Shown one piece after another: positions 38,417-49,856 of a DNA stretch of 64,000 nt. The stretch is taken from contig NW_012236513.1 in the NCBI RefSeq assembly GCF_000787575.1, positions 310,001 to 374,000 of the forward strand, read 5' to 3'. Position numbers and translations under genes: made by a program. The first letter of the stretch is position 1, and each line of letters begins with the position of its first letter. Below the pieces are notes generated by a model, which was not told the origin of the DNA, did no database searches, and saw nothing but the letters and a program-made list of their open reading frames with translations. Origin of the DNA: Acytostelium subglobosum LB1 (Eukaryota > Evosea > Eumycetozoa > Acytosteliales > Acytosteliaceae).

Positions 38417-39848
38417 ATGAGGATGTGCATGCATGGGGCCTACAACAAGTATCTTGCCAACCTCTTCCCATCTGCGCAGAATAATATACTATCTTCTTCT
38501 CTCTTCCGAAGACAAGAGAATGGCATCGATTGCTCTAGTTTGTCATCGTTGGTTCTACATGGTGTCCAGAGAGCTTATGATCAATATATTGACATAGATA
38601 GGTCGCTTTCATTGGTACATTCCATCATCTCCAGACGACAGCTGCTCATCAGGAATATTGGCAGGCTGTGTCTTGGTGATTTCCAGCCACAAGCGTGACT
38701 GGCTCCCCGCTCGCCAACGAATGTGTCTTGCGGACATTCTACGATTCGATTCATTCGGATGGTATTAAAGTTCGGCATCTCATCATTGTTGGTAACCGAT
38801 GGCGCATCTCCTTGATTAATGTGGAGACTTTCCTCCATGTCGAGAAGGTGTCCGGGGTAAACAAGAGTTCACCGAGTTGGTCTCACTTCTCCCATCACTA
38901 CGCTCAATCAGACTTCTTTACATGGATAACTTATGCACCAGCGATCCAGACGATGATAACTTACTTCAGATGATAAGTAGGTCGACCAGTAGGATCAACT
39001 CAATCACTGCCACTGTTGGTCTTTATGAATTGGAGCCGATTTATGCAGACGGTGAAGACTATTTCTTGGGACAATATGACCCACCTCCTCCAGGTCGTTA
39101 TTCATCAGATCACATCGTAAAGGAAATCATTTCAAAATAGCATATCACAAAACTATCGCTTAACGTTCCGGTGTCCAATATCACACTAGTTAACTCATTA
39201 CTGGCAACACAACGATTCACACATCTTGCCGTTCCACTTCATTGCCGCGACTCAAAGGAAATGGATTCCAGTCAAACAATCGATCTTCTCAAATACGTCT
39301 GCACGCCATCATGTCCCATTGTTTCATTATCGTTAATAGCACCTATGGTTGACTTTAACCAAAGAGGCCAACCATATATCGAGATACCAGGTATCAATCT
39401 CAGGATGTGGTACCGCCAACTGGACAGATTTCCTCGATTCCCTCCGACACACTCTGCCCTCAGATCACTGACTTTGGACAATCTTTTGGAGGCATATAGT
39501 GCCGAGTTGTTTATCTCGATGGGTCATAATCGTACAATTGAACATTTGGCATTTAGAAACTTCTCCATTGACAATGAAAAACTAGAGAGCCTCAGCGATT
39601 GTCTACTTGCAACAAACAAAACAGGTATAGGTCACCTGTCATTCACAAACAATCTTCTTAGCCCTGTTTAGCCAAGGTTTATCAATGCTCTGATTCTCAA
39701 CACAACTATCACTCGCATTAACATTGTCGGAGACCTTTCTTCACAATTATCCTTTCTTAATGGGGGAACTAGCCCAATCAATTCATCAGAAATGATCGAT
39801 TTCGGACCTATAATATTAAACAAAATAAATGTGTCTATATCACATTAA
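38417..39848 (+). pseudogene. Decayed leucine-rich-repeat-type gene
   Basis: Protein-like sequence runs through several frames in order: 38417-38698, then from about 38695 in another frame, then from about 38877 in a third frame through in-frame stops at 39138 and 39669 to about 39848. The content is consistent throughout: leucine-rich strands with spacing like HLAFRNFSIDNEKLESL and HLSFTNN, and SLTLDNLLEAYSAELF. The front resembles an F-box-like start (SLVLHGVQRAYDQY), but weakly. With two frame changes and two stops it cannot make a full protein, so I call it a host pseudogene. I do not recognise the parent family. Confidence 0.65.
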
Positions 39849-40024
39849 TATGATGATGATAGTAACTAATACATTAATAAATTATTTGATCAATGTTCCA
39901 TGGAAATGTCCTGTTTTGGAAACAAAGAATTCAAATAACAACTCAAAGGCCAAAAAACGAAAGTTTCGGTCTCATTCTTATTGTTTGGTTGTTTGTTTGT
40001 TAGATAACAAGTTAATAAGATATA

Positions 40025-42490
40025 ATGGTTCCACCTCCACCTACACCTGCTGCCTACCAGCAACAACAACAACTATCACAGAGAAAGAAGAAGAAGGAGA
40101 AACGTCAACAACAGCAACAGCCACAACAATCACAATCACAACAACAACAACAACAATCACAACAACAACCAAAGACACATCAACCTCAACCTCAACAACA
40201 ACAAAAGATACAAAGAAGACAACAACAACGACAACAACAACAAACAAAAGATAAAGAAGAAGTTACAATAATTGATCAAGCTACATTAGAGTTAAAGAGA
40301 AAAGAGATACAAGATCAAAAGGTTAGACTACCTGTATATACTGCAAGAGATGCATTACTAGATAATATTAGAAAGAATCAGACTGTTGTCGTGATATCAG
40401 AGACGGGCACGGGAAAGACGACACAGATACCTCAATACCTGAGGGAGGACGGCTGGACAAAGAAGGGCGTCATCGCCATCACCCAACCAAGGCGAGTGGC
40501 CGCCATCTCCATCTCAAAGCGTGTGTCTGACGAGATCGGATGCAAGCTGGGCGATGAAGTTGGCTACTGTGTGCGATTCGACGATCAGACCAATGAACAG
40601 ACCAAGCTAAAGTACATGACAGATGGTATGCTGGTGCGTGAGGCGATGATCGACCCTTCGTTATCCAAATACAGCGTGATCATATTGGATGAGGCGCACG
40701 AGCGCACACTCAACACCGATGTACTCTTTGCGCTCATCAAGTCAATCCAAGCCAAGCGACCATCACTACGCATAGTCATCATGTCTGCCACACTCGACGC
40801 TGAGCTATTCTCCGCCTACTTTAACAAGTATGTTGTCGCGTCACAATGTCATGCATGGCCCGCAAGCGACTCACTTACTAACCCGATCGATCAATCAATC
40901 ACTGGAACTATCCCAATCATTCAATCATTCAATCGATCAATCAAACAAAGAGCACCCATATTATACATTGAGGGAAGACAGTTCCCCGTGCGATTGTTCT
41001 ATTCGAGCGAAGTGCAGAAGGATTACTTGGACGCCGCATTAGTCACTGTGTTGCAGATTCACTTGGAGTTACAGAATGGCACTGATAACAATGCAATGAT
41101 AACAACATTGGATGGCAGCGATGACGATGACAATGGCGATATTTTGGTATTCTTGACAGGTCGCGAGGAGATTGACAACTTGGAGAAGCTGCTGCTGGAG
41201 CGCATTCCACGTCTGCCGCCAAACGCCAAGAAGCTGCTCGTGTGCCCTATCTACGCCGCCATGCCACAGGAGCAGCAGATGAAGGTATTTGAGCGCGCAC
41301 CCAAGGGCACGCGCAAGGTCATCATTGCCACAAACATCGCAGAGACCTCACTCACAATCAATGGCATTCGATACGTGGTGGACACGGGCGTGGTCAAGTC
41401 GCGCCTCTACAACCCCAAGATTGGTGTCGACTCGCTCACCGTCATCCCCATCTCCAAGGCGTCGGCGCAGCAGCGTACGGGTCGTGCGGGTCGTGAGTTC
41501 CCGGGTCAGTGCTACCGCCTGTACACCGAGGAGACGTACGGCAAGCTGGACGAGTCGTCCATCCCCGAGATCAAGCGATCAAACATTGCAAACGTCATCC
41601 TGCAGCTCAAGACCATTGGCGTCGATGACATCCTCGGCTTTGACTTCCTCGAGCGACCCCCTTTGTCGGCCATCCAGAAGTCGCTCGAGCAGCTCTATTG
41701 TCTGGACGCGCTGGATCACAGTGGCGCGCTGACGACACTTGGACGCAAGATGTCGCAGTTCCCCCTGGAGCCAATATACAGCAAGACATTGATCAAGTCG
41801 GAAGAGTTTGAATGTGTGGAGGAGGTGCTGATTGTTATCAGCATGCTGTCGGTCGAGTCTATATTCTACACGCCACGCGACAAGAAGTCGGAAGTGGAGG
41901 CGATCAAGAAGATCTTCTTCTCAGCCGAAGGTGATCATCTAACACTTCTCAACGTATTCCGCGAGTTCCAACGAGTGAATGGCAATCAACAATGGTGTTA
42001 CGATCACTTCATCAACATCAAGTCAATGGACAAAGTTGTGGTATGTATCACTGGCACTATTCCAATCACTCAATCACTCGATCACTGACCCTCCCCAACT
42101 AATCAAACAATCATATAGAATGTATTCAATCAATTGTTGGAGTATTGCCAGAACTCGAATATGAAGATTGAAAGCTGTGGCAATGAATTGGAACGTGTGA
42201 GGAGATGCTTCATCACTGGATTCTTCTTGAATGTGGCAGCACTGCAACCTGATAAGAAGTATCGCACGATGGTTGACAATAGGGAGATACACATCCATCC
42301 GACGTCATTCATGTTTGACATCAAGCCCGACTATATACTATACAACGAACTGACAGTCACGTCCAAAGCATTCGTACGCAATGTTATACCGATTGAACCT
42401 TCATGGCTACCCGAGTTATGTCCCAAGTATTATGGATCGCGGCCTTCCTCCACCTCCTCAGCTACCAACTCTGTCCAGGCCTCCAAATAA
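40025..42490 (+). CDS. dhx33: DEAH-box RNA helicase, DHX33-like
   Basis: Exons 40025-40827, 40951-42040 and 42119-42490 give 754 residues. After a Q/K-rich N-terminus (about 85 residues) the helicase core shows SETGTGKTTQIPQYL (motif I), TQPRRVAA (Ia), ILDEAHERTL (II, DEAH), MSATLDAE (III), FLTGREEI (IV), TNIAETSLT (V) and QRTGRAGRE (VI). The order PILYIEGRQFPVRLFY followed by DYLDAALVTVLQIH, and the C-terminal IHPTSFMFDIKP, fit DHX33 better than DHX35 or DHX8. DHX33 acts in rRNA synthesis and translation initiation. The first intron (123 bp) has no stop and keeps frame, so its retention would add 41 residues between motifs III and IV. Confidence 0.93.
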
Positions 42491-43228
42491 CATTGCTCGC
42501 TCTCTGAACTTCGCCAACAAATCTGACTGATTATTTCGTTTCGTTTTTTCATCAAAGTCCATCACATCAAGCGATTGAGCGAGTCTATCATTCATTCATT
42601 CACCTTCATTCATACTTGTACATAATTATATATATATATATATATTCTGTTCTGGACTGGACCTGCTGTGTCTCTCTCGCTCTCTTTGGGATAGACAGAC
42701 ACAGCTTCCAACATTGAACAGTAAGTAACATCATACTCAATCATAGTAACTTGGAAGTTGGTTATAAGCAGCAACATTGTTTGTTAGACCTAGATGATGA
42801 AACTCTTTTATTTATTCTGACACTTCTAAAGAGAAGGACTAGGGTCCTATGACTCATAATTGTGTTCTGACGCACGTCTAACAAACATTGTTGTTGTTGT
42901 TTATAACCTCTTACATCCCTCGATGTCAACCAATACTAACATCCAAACTCAACTATCTCTCTCTTCATCACAGTTTATCAATGTTATCATCCATTCAATG
43001 TATTATTAATAATAAATAAACATCTTAAGTTAACTTGATCTATCCATTCATATATTCATTCTATTCTTTGTGTAATGTCAGTGTCCATTCGTCCACGTAC
43101 TTGTGATCGTGATTGATTGGTTGAGTGGACCCCAGGCCCAAGTCAAAGTTTGAAGTTGTCTTGCCCACACACATTGAGATCATCTTTGAAGTTGTAAAGT
43201 AGAGATAGAGTAGATATATACATATATA
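42491..43228. other. Intergenic region holding an snoRNA candidate
   Basis: 738 bp. A (TA)n tract lies near 42628-42647. The main structure is an inverted repeat with arms at 42761-42789 and 42876-42907 that encloses C/D-box-like motifs, described separately. The remainder is AT-rich spacer. Confidence 0.6.
42783..42882 (+). ncRNA. Candidate C/D-box snoRNA
   Basis: A terminal stem GTTAGAC (42783-42789) pairs with GTCTAAC (42876-42882). Inside it are a perfect C box ATGATGA (42794-42800), a D' box CTGA (42817-42820), a weak C' box TATGACT (42848-42854) and a D box CTGA (42867-42870). The order and spacing fit a methylation-guide C/D snoRNA of about 100 nt. The stem continues outward for about 20 more pairs, which is unusual. 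I could not assign a target in rRNA. Confidence 0.45.
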
Positions 43229-44397
43229 ATGATGTCGATGTTCAGTAACAGTAGCAGACGTATCATACAAAGAGGTTGTGCGAATGCCATCCAACAATCA
43301 AAGATGATGGCTAGGATGCCACGTCCTTCATTCATTGGCTCTTCCAACAACAATAATAACAACACATACAACAATGCTAGACATTATTCTTCAGGAGTAG
43401 ATGAGTTGATTAAACAATTAAAGACAGAGAGAGAGGCTATAGTTGCAAGAGAGGCAGAGAAACAGGGAAAGAATGACCCCGAGGAGCTGGTGCCATTCAA
43501 CCCTTCGCACTTTATCACTTATGAAGACATTGGTGTCAATCTCACTATTGGTGAGCCAAAGCCATTGGAGCGAATCAGTGAGCAGGTGCAACTGGCCCTA
43601 CAGAACAAGGACTATCGCTACCTCAACCCATACACCTACCTCTTCCCACAACGTACCTTTGCCATGGACCTTGCCTACACGCCACTCAAATTGCGAAGCA
43701 TGTGGAAGTCCATGATCCCATTCAAGAGAGACAAGTTAGAGAAGAGTATGTTATGTTTGATTGATTGATCGATCGATCATCACTCTGACACTGACATTCA
43801 ATCAATCAATCGATCAAACTATCAGGATTGCTTGCCAACTTCCATCGCTTGATATCATCAATTGAGAACAATGACATTGAAGCACTGAATGATATGAGAC
43901 TGGACGGCACACAAATGGCAATCGAGTCATTCCGCGACGTCTTCCACACGCTCCGTGCAGAGAAGATCAACTACACATTCACAATGCGCGATGTGCGTGT
44001 TGTGATCGATCACGTGGAGCCATCGCTTCCATTCTTCCTGGCCAATGCGCTGTACTTTATCGATGGTGAGTTCCGTCTGCCGGACCTCGACGACAAGCCC
44101 GTGCAAGTCAGCTTCTTCACGCCCATCGTCTGGCTGTCCAAGTTCCCCGAGCTGGCCGAAGACGACCTCCGACCACTGGAGCAGATCAACTTTGACACAG
44201 AGGTCGAGTGGAAGCCATCCAGAATCGACATGATCGGTGTGGTCAGGGAGATTGCCGATGCCAGAGTGGCTGTCATCATGCAGAAGCTCAAGGAAGTACA
44301 GAAGCGTGTCACTGAAGAGGCTCAAGAGCGCAATGAGCAAAGATTGGCACAAGAGAAGCTTGAGCAAGAGGAGAAGGTTTCTGCTCAGAAGCAATAA
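43229..44397 (+). CDS. Predicted mitochondrial protein, family not recognised
   Basis: Exons 43229-43745 and 43826-44397 give 362 residues. The N-terminus is basic, rich in S/R/N and free of acidic residues for about 50 positions (SSRRIIQRGCANAIQQSK), as in mitochondrial presequences, and holds an N run. The middle (LRSMWKSMIPFKRDKLEKR, then LLANFHRLISSIENND and ALYFIDGEF) suggests a Tim44/mL45-like alpha+beta fold, but this is only an impression. The end is a charged coiled coil (about residues 310-362). The product probably acts in the matrix or on the inner membrane. Confidence 0.75.
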
Positions 44398-44448
44398 AAT
44401 AATAATAATACACGACATATATATATAATAGATAGGATAGTTAATGGA

Positions 44449-44524
44449 TGTGAGGGCAAGGGCAAGGGCAAGGGTAAGGGTAAGTGTGTGAGGGTATGTC
44501 TGCGAGGGTATGTGTGTGGGGGTA
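44449..44524 (+). repeat. G-rich minisatellite, (AGGGCA/AGGGTA)n-like
   Basis: Units of GGGCAA change to GGGTAA and then to GGGTATGT over 76 bp, G-rich on the plus strand. It lies just 3' of the mitochondrial-protein gene, like the similar tract at 35206-35280 that is also just 3' of a gene. Units resemble telomeric repeats but are irregular. Confidence 0.8.
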
Positions 44525-44648
44525 AGTTTGAGCAATTTATTGCATCACATCACTTCACTTCACTTCATTGTTAATTAAACACTTTACATGTACAATGTGT
44601 ATATATATATATTTAATGATTCAAAGAGATATTTAAACCTTACCCTTA

Positions 44649-47600
44649 ATGTCATATACGAGAAAGAATGAACAGAAGCAACAGCAATATCAACAAAACA
44701 ATGATAATAACAACAACAACAATAACAACAATAATAGATATAGTGGAGAAGGAAGAGGAGGAGGTGATGATGGATCAACTGGGGAGCCAGCCGCAGGAAC
44801 ATCCGATTGGGTATTAGTACGCAACTCAATAGGCGGCACAAACCAACAACAACAACAGACACCTCAAACACCTCAACAACATCAACATTATACATCACCT
44901 CGCGGATCACAACATAATCATCCTTTGAATGATGGTGGCATTGGTATTGTCGACAGCGGTGGTAGTAGTAGTGGCAGAGTACAATCATCAAATCCAATCA
45001 ATATACCTCAGGGTCGCGCGAGTAGTGGAGGTGGAGGATTTCGAAAGCATAGCTTCATTAGTAATTTGGAGGCATTGATTGGTGGCGCCCATCAACACTT
45101 GATGTCATCATCCACTTCACCATCATCACCATCACCCAAGGACTACCTATCACATTCATCCTCCACACTCATGGACTCACGTGGCACCAGCAGCAGCGCG
45201 AGCAGGACACACAACCCGTCGTCCACATTTGATACAGGCGTGTATCAGGTAGGCAGCTATGGAGACACGACCTCCTCATCGGCTCCACCCGCCTTCTCGA
45301 CGTCGCCAACCTCAATAGGCATTGGCACCTCATCGTCCGTGCATGGCGGGCATGACAAGAAGTGCCACTACTGCGCCAAAGACAGCGAGCGACGCTATCA
45401 TCAGTTTGAGCACGAGATCGTCGACTTTGCGCAGAGCATGGACAGGCTCAAGCAGTACAAGAGTCAGCAGAATGTCATCTCGATCACGCCGCCCATTCCC
45501 GTCGACCAGGACATCATCTCGTGCTACAATCAATCCGAGAACCTCTCGTCCATGTACTACAACATACTGACGCAACTCGATCTGGAGCGACACAACTACA
45601 TGCTGCACCTCACAGAGATCCTCACCTTTCTGGACGAGCTCGAGCGCTTCTCATCCACCCTCGACATTGCCATCTTCACCAGACTTGGCGACAACATCCG
45701 CATGATGTACGACCATCTAACCTTGATCAAGAATGACCTGTTGGACACACAGAACAAGACAACAACGGCTCAGTTCAAGTATGTTTGATTGAATGACACT
45801 GGTTTGATTGATGGACGACTGATACTGACCATCCTATCACTCGCCAACTCATCAATAATAGGGGATACCTTTGTATATTCAATCACACACTAAACAACTT
45901 GGAGAAGTCAACACAACAGTTCACATTGAAGTTCCTCCATTCAGTGGCGCCACCTCTGGCTCCGCCAGAAGTACTCTTCACCGACTCTTTGAAGAAGTAC
46001 GCCAAGATAGCCATCACCAGACAGAAGAACATCCCACTAGGATGTGAGTGGAGGATCACTCTAACCTTCACCAAGAGCTTCCTTGGTATGTGTCCATCCC
46101 CATCTCCATCACTCACTCATTCATTCATACTAATACCTTGATCATTCATTCAGAGTTCATCAAGTATTGCGACCCGATCAAAGGCATTACATTGTTGGTG
46201 ACTCATTCATCATCACAGACACCTCAATACTTCCATGTAAAGAACAAACCCATTGTTATCAACGAGGAGAAGCAGTTCATTCACTCGGTATATCATTTCT
46301 GCTCCGAGCTACAATCACTGCTACAGAAGGAGGACAAGTTCTACCTCGTCTACATTGTAAATAATATCAAATATCTGCTATCCATGGTACCCAAACAGAC
46401 CAGGGAATTGTCCAAGCTGGAAGTAGACCGACTCCAATCACTACTCAAACGTATGAATGTCATCATCATGATCACTCAATCACTCAACTTAACTCAACTT
46501 ACTCAATCAATACCATCAGGAAACCCAAACACATACTTGAAGGAAGTGATACCATACTTTATCAAGAAGTTGTACTTGGATCCCATGTTCTTCCATCTTT
46601 GGAATCATCAGTGCATCCATTTGGTCAACACAAAGGACTCGACTGGCGACATCAATCAACTGCATAGCAAGAGGTACTCATTTATCCTCTCATTCGACGA
46701 GCAGGGCGTGTTGATATACTACACCAAGGCCAATGTGCGCGAGGTCCAAACAGAAACCTTCACCAACACATCACAACTACTACATTTTGTCGAGAGCCAC
46801 AACTTCATCTCGGTGATTCTGTCGAATCGCGAGGTGCTACCCATCAGCTACTTCAACTCAATCGTGCCTGCACCCTCACCCTCGTCACAGTCGCCTACCA
46901 ACTCGCTCACCACCTCCTCCACCACCACTGTCGTCTCGCCATCCGCCAATGCCATGCCACATCACATCACGCTGTGTGGCCCATGTATATCAACGCTCAA
47001 AGAGTACTTGGAGAGGATGAATCGAGAGATACTCAAGGATCACGCGACCTACTCCAAGTTTATCGCCGACAACAAAATATCGACAAAGGAGTTGAGCAGT
47101 CTCAGTTCATCAGGCTCGCAACACTATCAACAGCAGCAGCAGCATCCACAGCACCATCCCCAGTCAGGGCACCACACTCCCATCTCCACAACCAAGATAA
47201 CCAAGGAGTTCAACGACCTCCAATCATTGAGCAATGAAGACCTAGACAAGGAAATCGAACGAGTATGTATCCATGCATGTTTGGAAGTTGGATCAATCAC
47301 TCACTCGATCAATCAATCAATCATTAGCTCGACAAGGAGAACATTGAATTGATGAAGGAGAACTTATCATTGGAGAGGACAAAGGATGATATTGTGGACA
47401 TTCGTCTCAAGTTGGACGCCAAGCACAAGGAGATCAAGGCAGAGGAGAGAGCGCACTATGACAATGTCAACAACTTTTACAAGCAGTACTTTGACCTCGT
47501 CACGGACAAGCGTATACTGGACAACCAGAACCAGCTGTGCAAGACCGAGATGGACGGCCTGAACGACTTCAACATCGTCAAGGAGGCATTCCACATCACA

Positions 47601-48146
47601 TTCGAGAAGGTGGACGAGCACACCATTGTAAAGATCAACGACATGCGACTGGGCACGCTGCCCAAGAACAAGGTGGAGTGGGACGAGATCAATGGCGCCA
47701 TCGGGCAGATCGTCCTTCTTGTTCATACCATTGCCAAGCAGCTAAACTACGTCTTCCAACGACACAAGCTGATACCAATGGGCAACAAACCATTGATCCA
47801 ATCAAAGAACGATAAGGAATCATTCCCATTGTATGGTGGAGATGATATTTACTTCCGATCATTCATTTGGAGCAGAGAGCACAAGTTTGACATTGGCCTG
47901 GAGGCCTTCCTGGGTTGCGTCAACGAGTTGTGCTCACTGTTCAAGAACACCGTGTTCCCATTCAAGATCGAGAAGGACAAGATTGGCGGCAGCAACGGAT
48001 TCCAGACGATCCGAGTCACTGGCAACTCCGAAGTCAACTGGACCAAAGCACTCAAGTACATGGTGACCAACATCAAGTACATCATGGGCTCGACCAGTGT
48101 GTTCTCTGGCACAGGTTCTTCGCCATCCCCATCCAATAAAGCATGA
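44649..48146 (+). CDS. atg6: Atg6 / Beclin-1 homologue with long N-terminal extension
   Basis: Exons 44649-45778, 45862-46085, 46154-46450, 46520-47262 and 47328-48146 give 1,070 residues. The last 270 residues are Beclin: a coiled coil (LDKENIELMKENLSLERTK) and then the evolutionarily conserved domain (KVEWDEINGAIGQIVLL, FQRHKLIPMGNKPLI). Beclin scaffolds the class III PI3-kinase Vps34 with Vps15 in autophagy. The usual N-terminal CxxC appears as LCGPC at about residue 775. In front lie about 770 extra residues: N/Q/S-rich sequence, a second CxxC (CHYCAKDSERRYHQFEHE) and a folded unknown region. D. discoideum Atg6 proteins are similarly enlarged. Four of its exon junctions restore the frame, which supports the model. 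Confidence 0.93.
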
Positions 48147-48222
48147 TTGATCGAACGAACGAATGAATGAATGTAGTTTATAAAGATGCCACTCACGGCG
48201 AAGATTTATTCGCTGCGGGCGA

Positions 48223-49350
48223 CTATTGCACCAACAGATTGGATAGCGCGCGCAACACGGTCAGCTCCTGCTCGTACTCCTCTTGGAACTTGTCAAGACT
48301 TTTCAGTCTCGCGCTAACCTCATCCAGCAGCCTGAGCTTCTTGCACTCGACCAGATTGTCTTGGTTGCCCTTGACCAGCTCGAGCAGTGTGTCCTCGCAC
48401 TTCTCACACAGAATGGCCTGGTGAGAGTCTGTGACTTTGGCGTTGTTGAAGCTGTGCACGAGGCCGACCAAAGCCTCCAGTACGCCGCACTCGTTTGCCT
48501 TGGCCTTCAGTGCCGGATGCAGATGTAGTATCTTTCTCAATATATGTGTTGCCTTGATCATTCCAGTGACACTGTTTGGAACAACATGCTTTGTTGATGT
48601 CTCCTTGACTGTTTCAGCGTTGTTGTTGGCAGTGCTGCTATCCAATGGGATGTAAATGTCGACCTCTGGTGTGAGGAATGATACACATAGCATCATCAAT
48701 GATTCCATTCTCTCGGGATGGTCCTTGTCAATGAGTCCAGCGGCGCCCAGCGCACTCAGCAATGAGAGGAACTTCTCGCGACATAATGCGTTGGTCTCTC
48801 TGCTCAGCAGTCCCAATATAATGTCGCCAACGCCAAGCTGGTTCAAATACTTTTGAATCGACTCCTCATTCTGTGTGATGATTGAGAGACACAACGTTGC
48901 TCTGGCACGCGTGTCCCTGTCCTCGCCCTTGATCAAGTCCAACAAAATAGGCACGCCACCAATCTTGATGTAGTCGCCTGCATTGTCAATATCCTCGATA
49001 AAGAACTCCAATGCGTCCAGTGATGAGCAGCGCTGACCAGGTGTGGACTCGGGGTTCTTGAGTATGTCGTTGATCTTGGTCATCTTCTTGGCGTCGTCCT
49101 CCAAGTTGTCGAATGCAGCGCGCAACCATTCATAATCCTTTGGGTCACGGTCTGTCAACACTGTCTCTTTCAAATTCGGTGAGTCTGTATGTGTCAAACA
49201 GAACTTGAGCAATCCAGGTCCAATATCCCTCGGTACATCATAAGATGATCTTGGAACAATCTTATTCTGTGTCGTTGTCGTTGTCGTTGTCGCTGGAGAA
49301 GATGCGTCAGTTGTTGACTTCTTTTGAGTTGCTGGTGGTCCTAACATCAT
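48223..49350 (-). CDS. HspBP1/Fes1-like Hsp70 nucleotide-exchange factor
   Basis: A single exon of 375 residues. The pattern LLKFCLTHTDSP near the start, LEDDAKKMTKINDILKNP, then ALEFFIEDIDNAGDYIKIGG and GVPILLDLI is the HspBP1/Fes1 armadillo-repeat domain, which strips ADP from cytosolic Hsp70. The family length is 290-400 residues, so it is complete. A T/S-rich stretch fills the first 35 residues. The start may be the first or second methionine. Its divergent neighbour encodes Hsp110, another exchange factor for the same chaperone, so common regulation is plausible. Confidence 0.9.
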   Translation of the reverse strand: MMLGPPATQKKSTTDASSPATTTTTTTQNKIVPRSSYDVPRDIGPGLLKFCLTHTDSPNLKETVLTDRDPKDYEWLRAAFDNLEDDAKKMTKINDILKNPESTPGQRCSSLDALEFFIEDIDNAGDYIKIGGVPILLDLIKGEDRDTRARATLCLSIITQNEESIQKYLNQLGVGDIILGLLSRETNALCREKFLSLLSALGAAGLIDKDHPERMESLMMLCVSFLTPEVDIYIPLDSSTANNNAETVKETSTKHVVPNSVTGMIKATHILRKILHLHPALKAKANECGVLEALVGLVHSFNNAKVTDSHQAILCEKCEDTLLELVKGNQDNLVECKKLRLLDEVSARLKSLDKFQEEYEQELTVLRALSNLLVQ

Positions 49351-49856
49351 TGTTTATATTATATTATTATTATTATTATCTATACTTAATATGATATTAT
49401 ACTATTAACTAATTACAACTATATATACATGTAATAATCTTTGAATGTAAGTGTTAAGATGTTTGAACTTGAAGAGAGAATTAAGAGAGAGGACGAGTGT
49501 TGTTCGTTGGAAGTTCAAAGGGAAACACTGTGGATATCAATGAAATTTCGCGTGCAGTTGCACGAGGAATTTCTTGCAGATTAGATTGAGAGAACATGTG
49601 GGGTAAAGAGTGTGTGCGAGTCAGGCAGACCTCGAAAATAAAATGAATGACTCGTGTTGACGAACAACACCAACTTCAAAGCCCAAGGGAGAGTATCAGT
49701 ATGCATCGCATTTAACAACATCACTCATTCACTCATAATATATATCTATCTATCAAACAAAGATAAATACATATATTCATAATACACACACATACACATA
49801 TATATTTTAATTAGATATATTATAACTTTAATCACCAACCACAGGAATATAATAAG
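49351..49856. promoter_or_regulatory. Bidirectional promoter of two Hsp70 exchange-factor genes, with palindrome
   Basis: 506 bp between divergent starts. At 49543-49574 lies an imperfect palindrome: two 15-base arms matching at 13 positions around a GT centre, with the perfect core CGTGCA/TGCACG. Its left end includes TGAAATTTCG (49542-49551), which fits one two-unit heat-shock element (nGAAnnTTCn). The flanks are AT-rich. A role in heat-shock control is inference. Confidence 0.5.

Noticed and set aside
40041-40247. Valine-rich minus-strand open frame
   Set aside because: It is the antisense of the CAA (Q) repeat at the DHX33 N-terminus.
49501-49580. A full three-unit heat-shock element in the Hsp110 promoter
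   Set aside because: Only one nGAAnnTTCn pair fits; the other GAA and TTC words (near 49511 and 49569) have wrong spacing.
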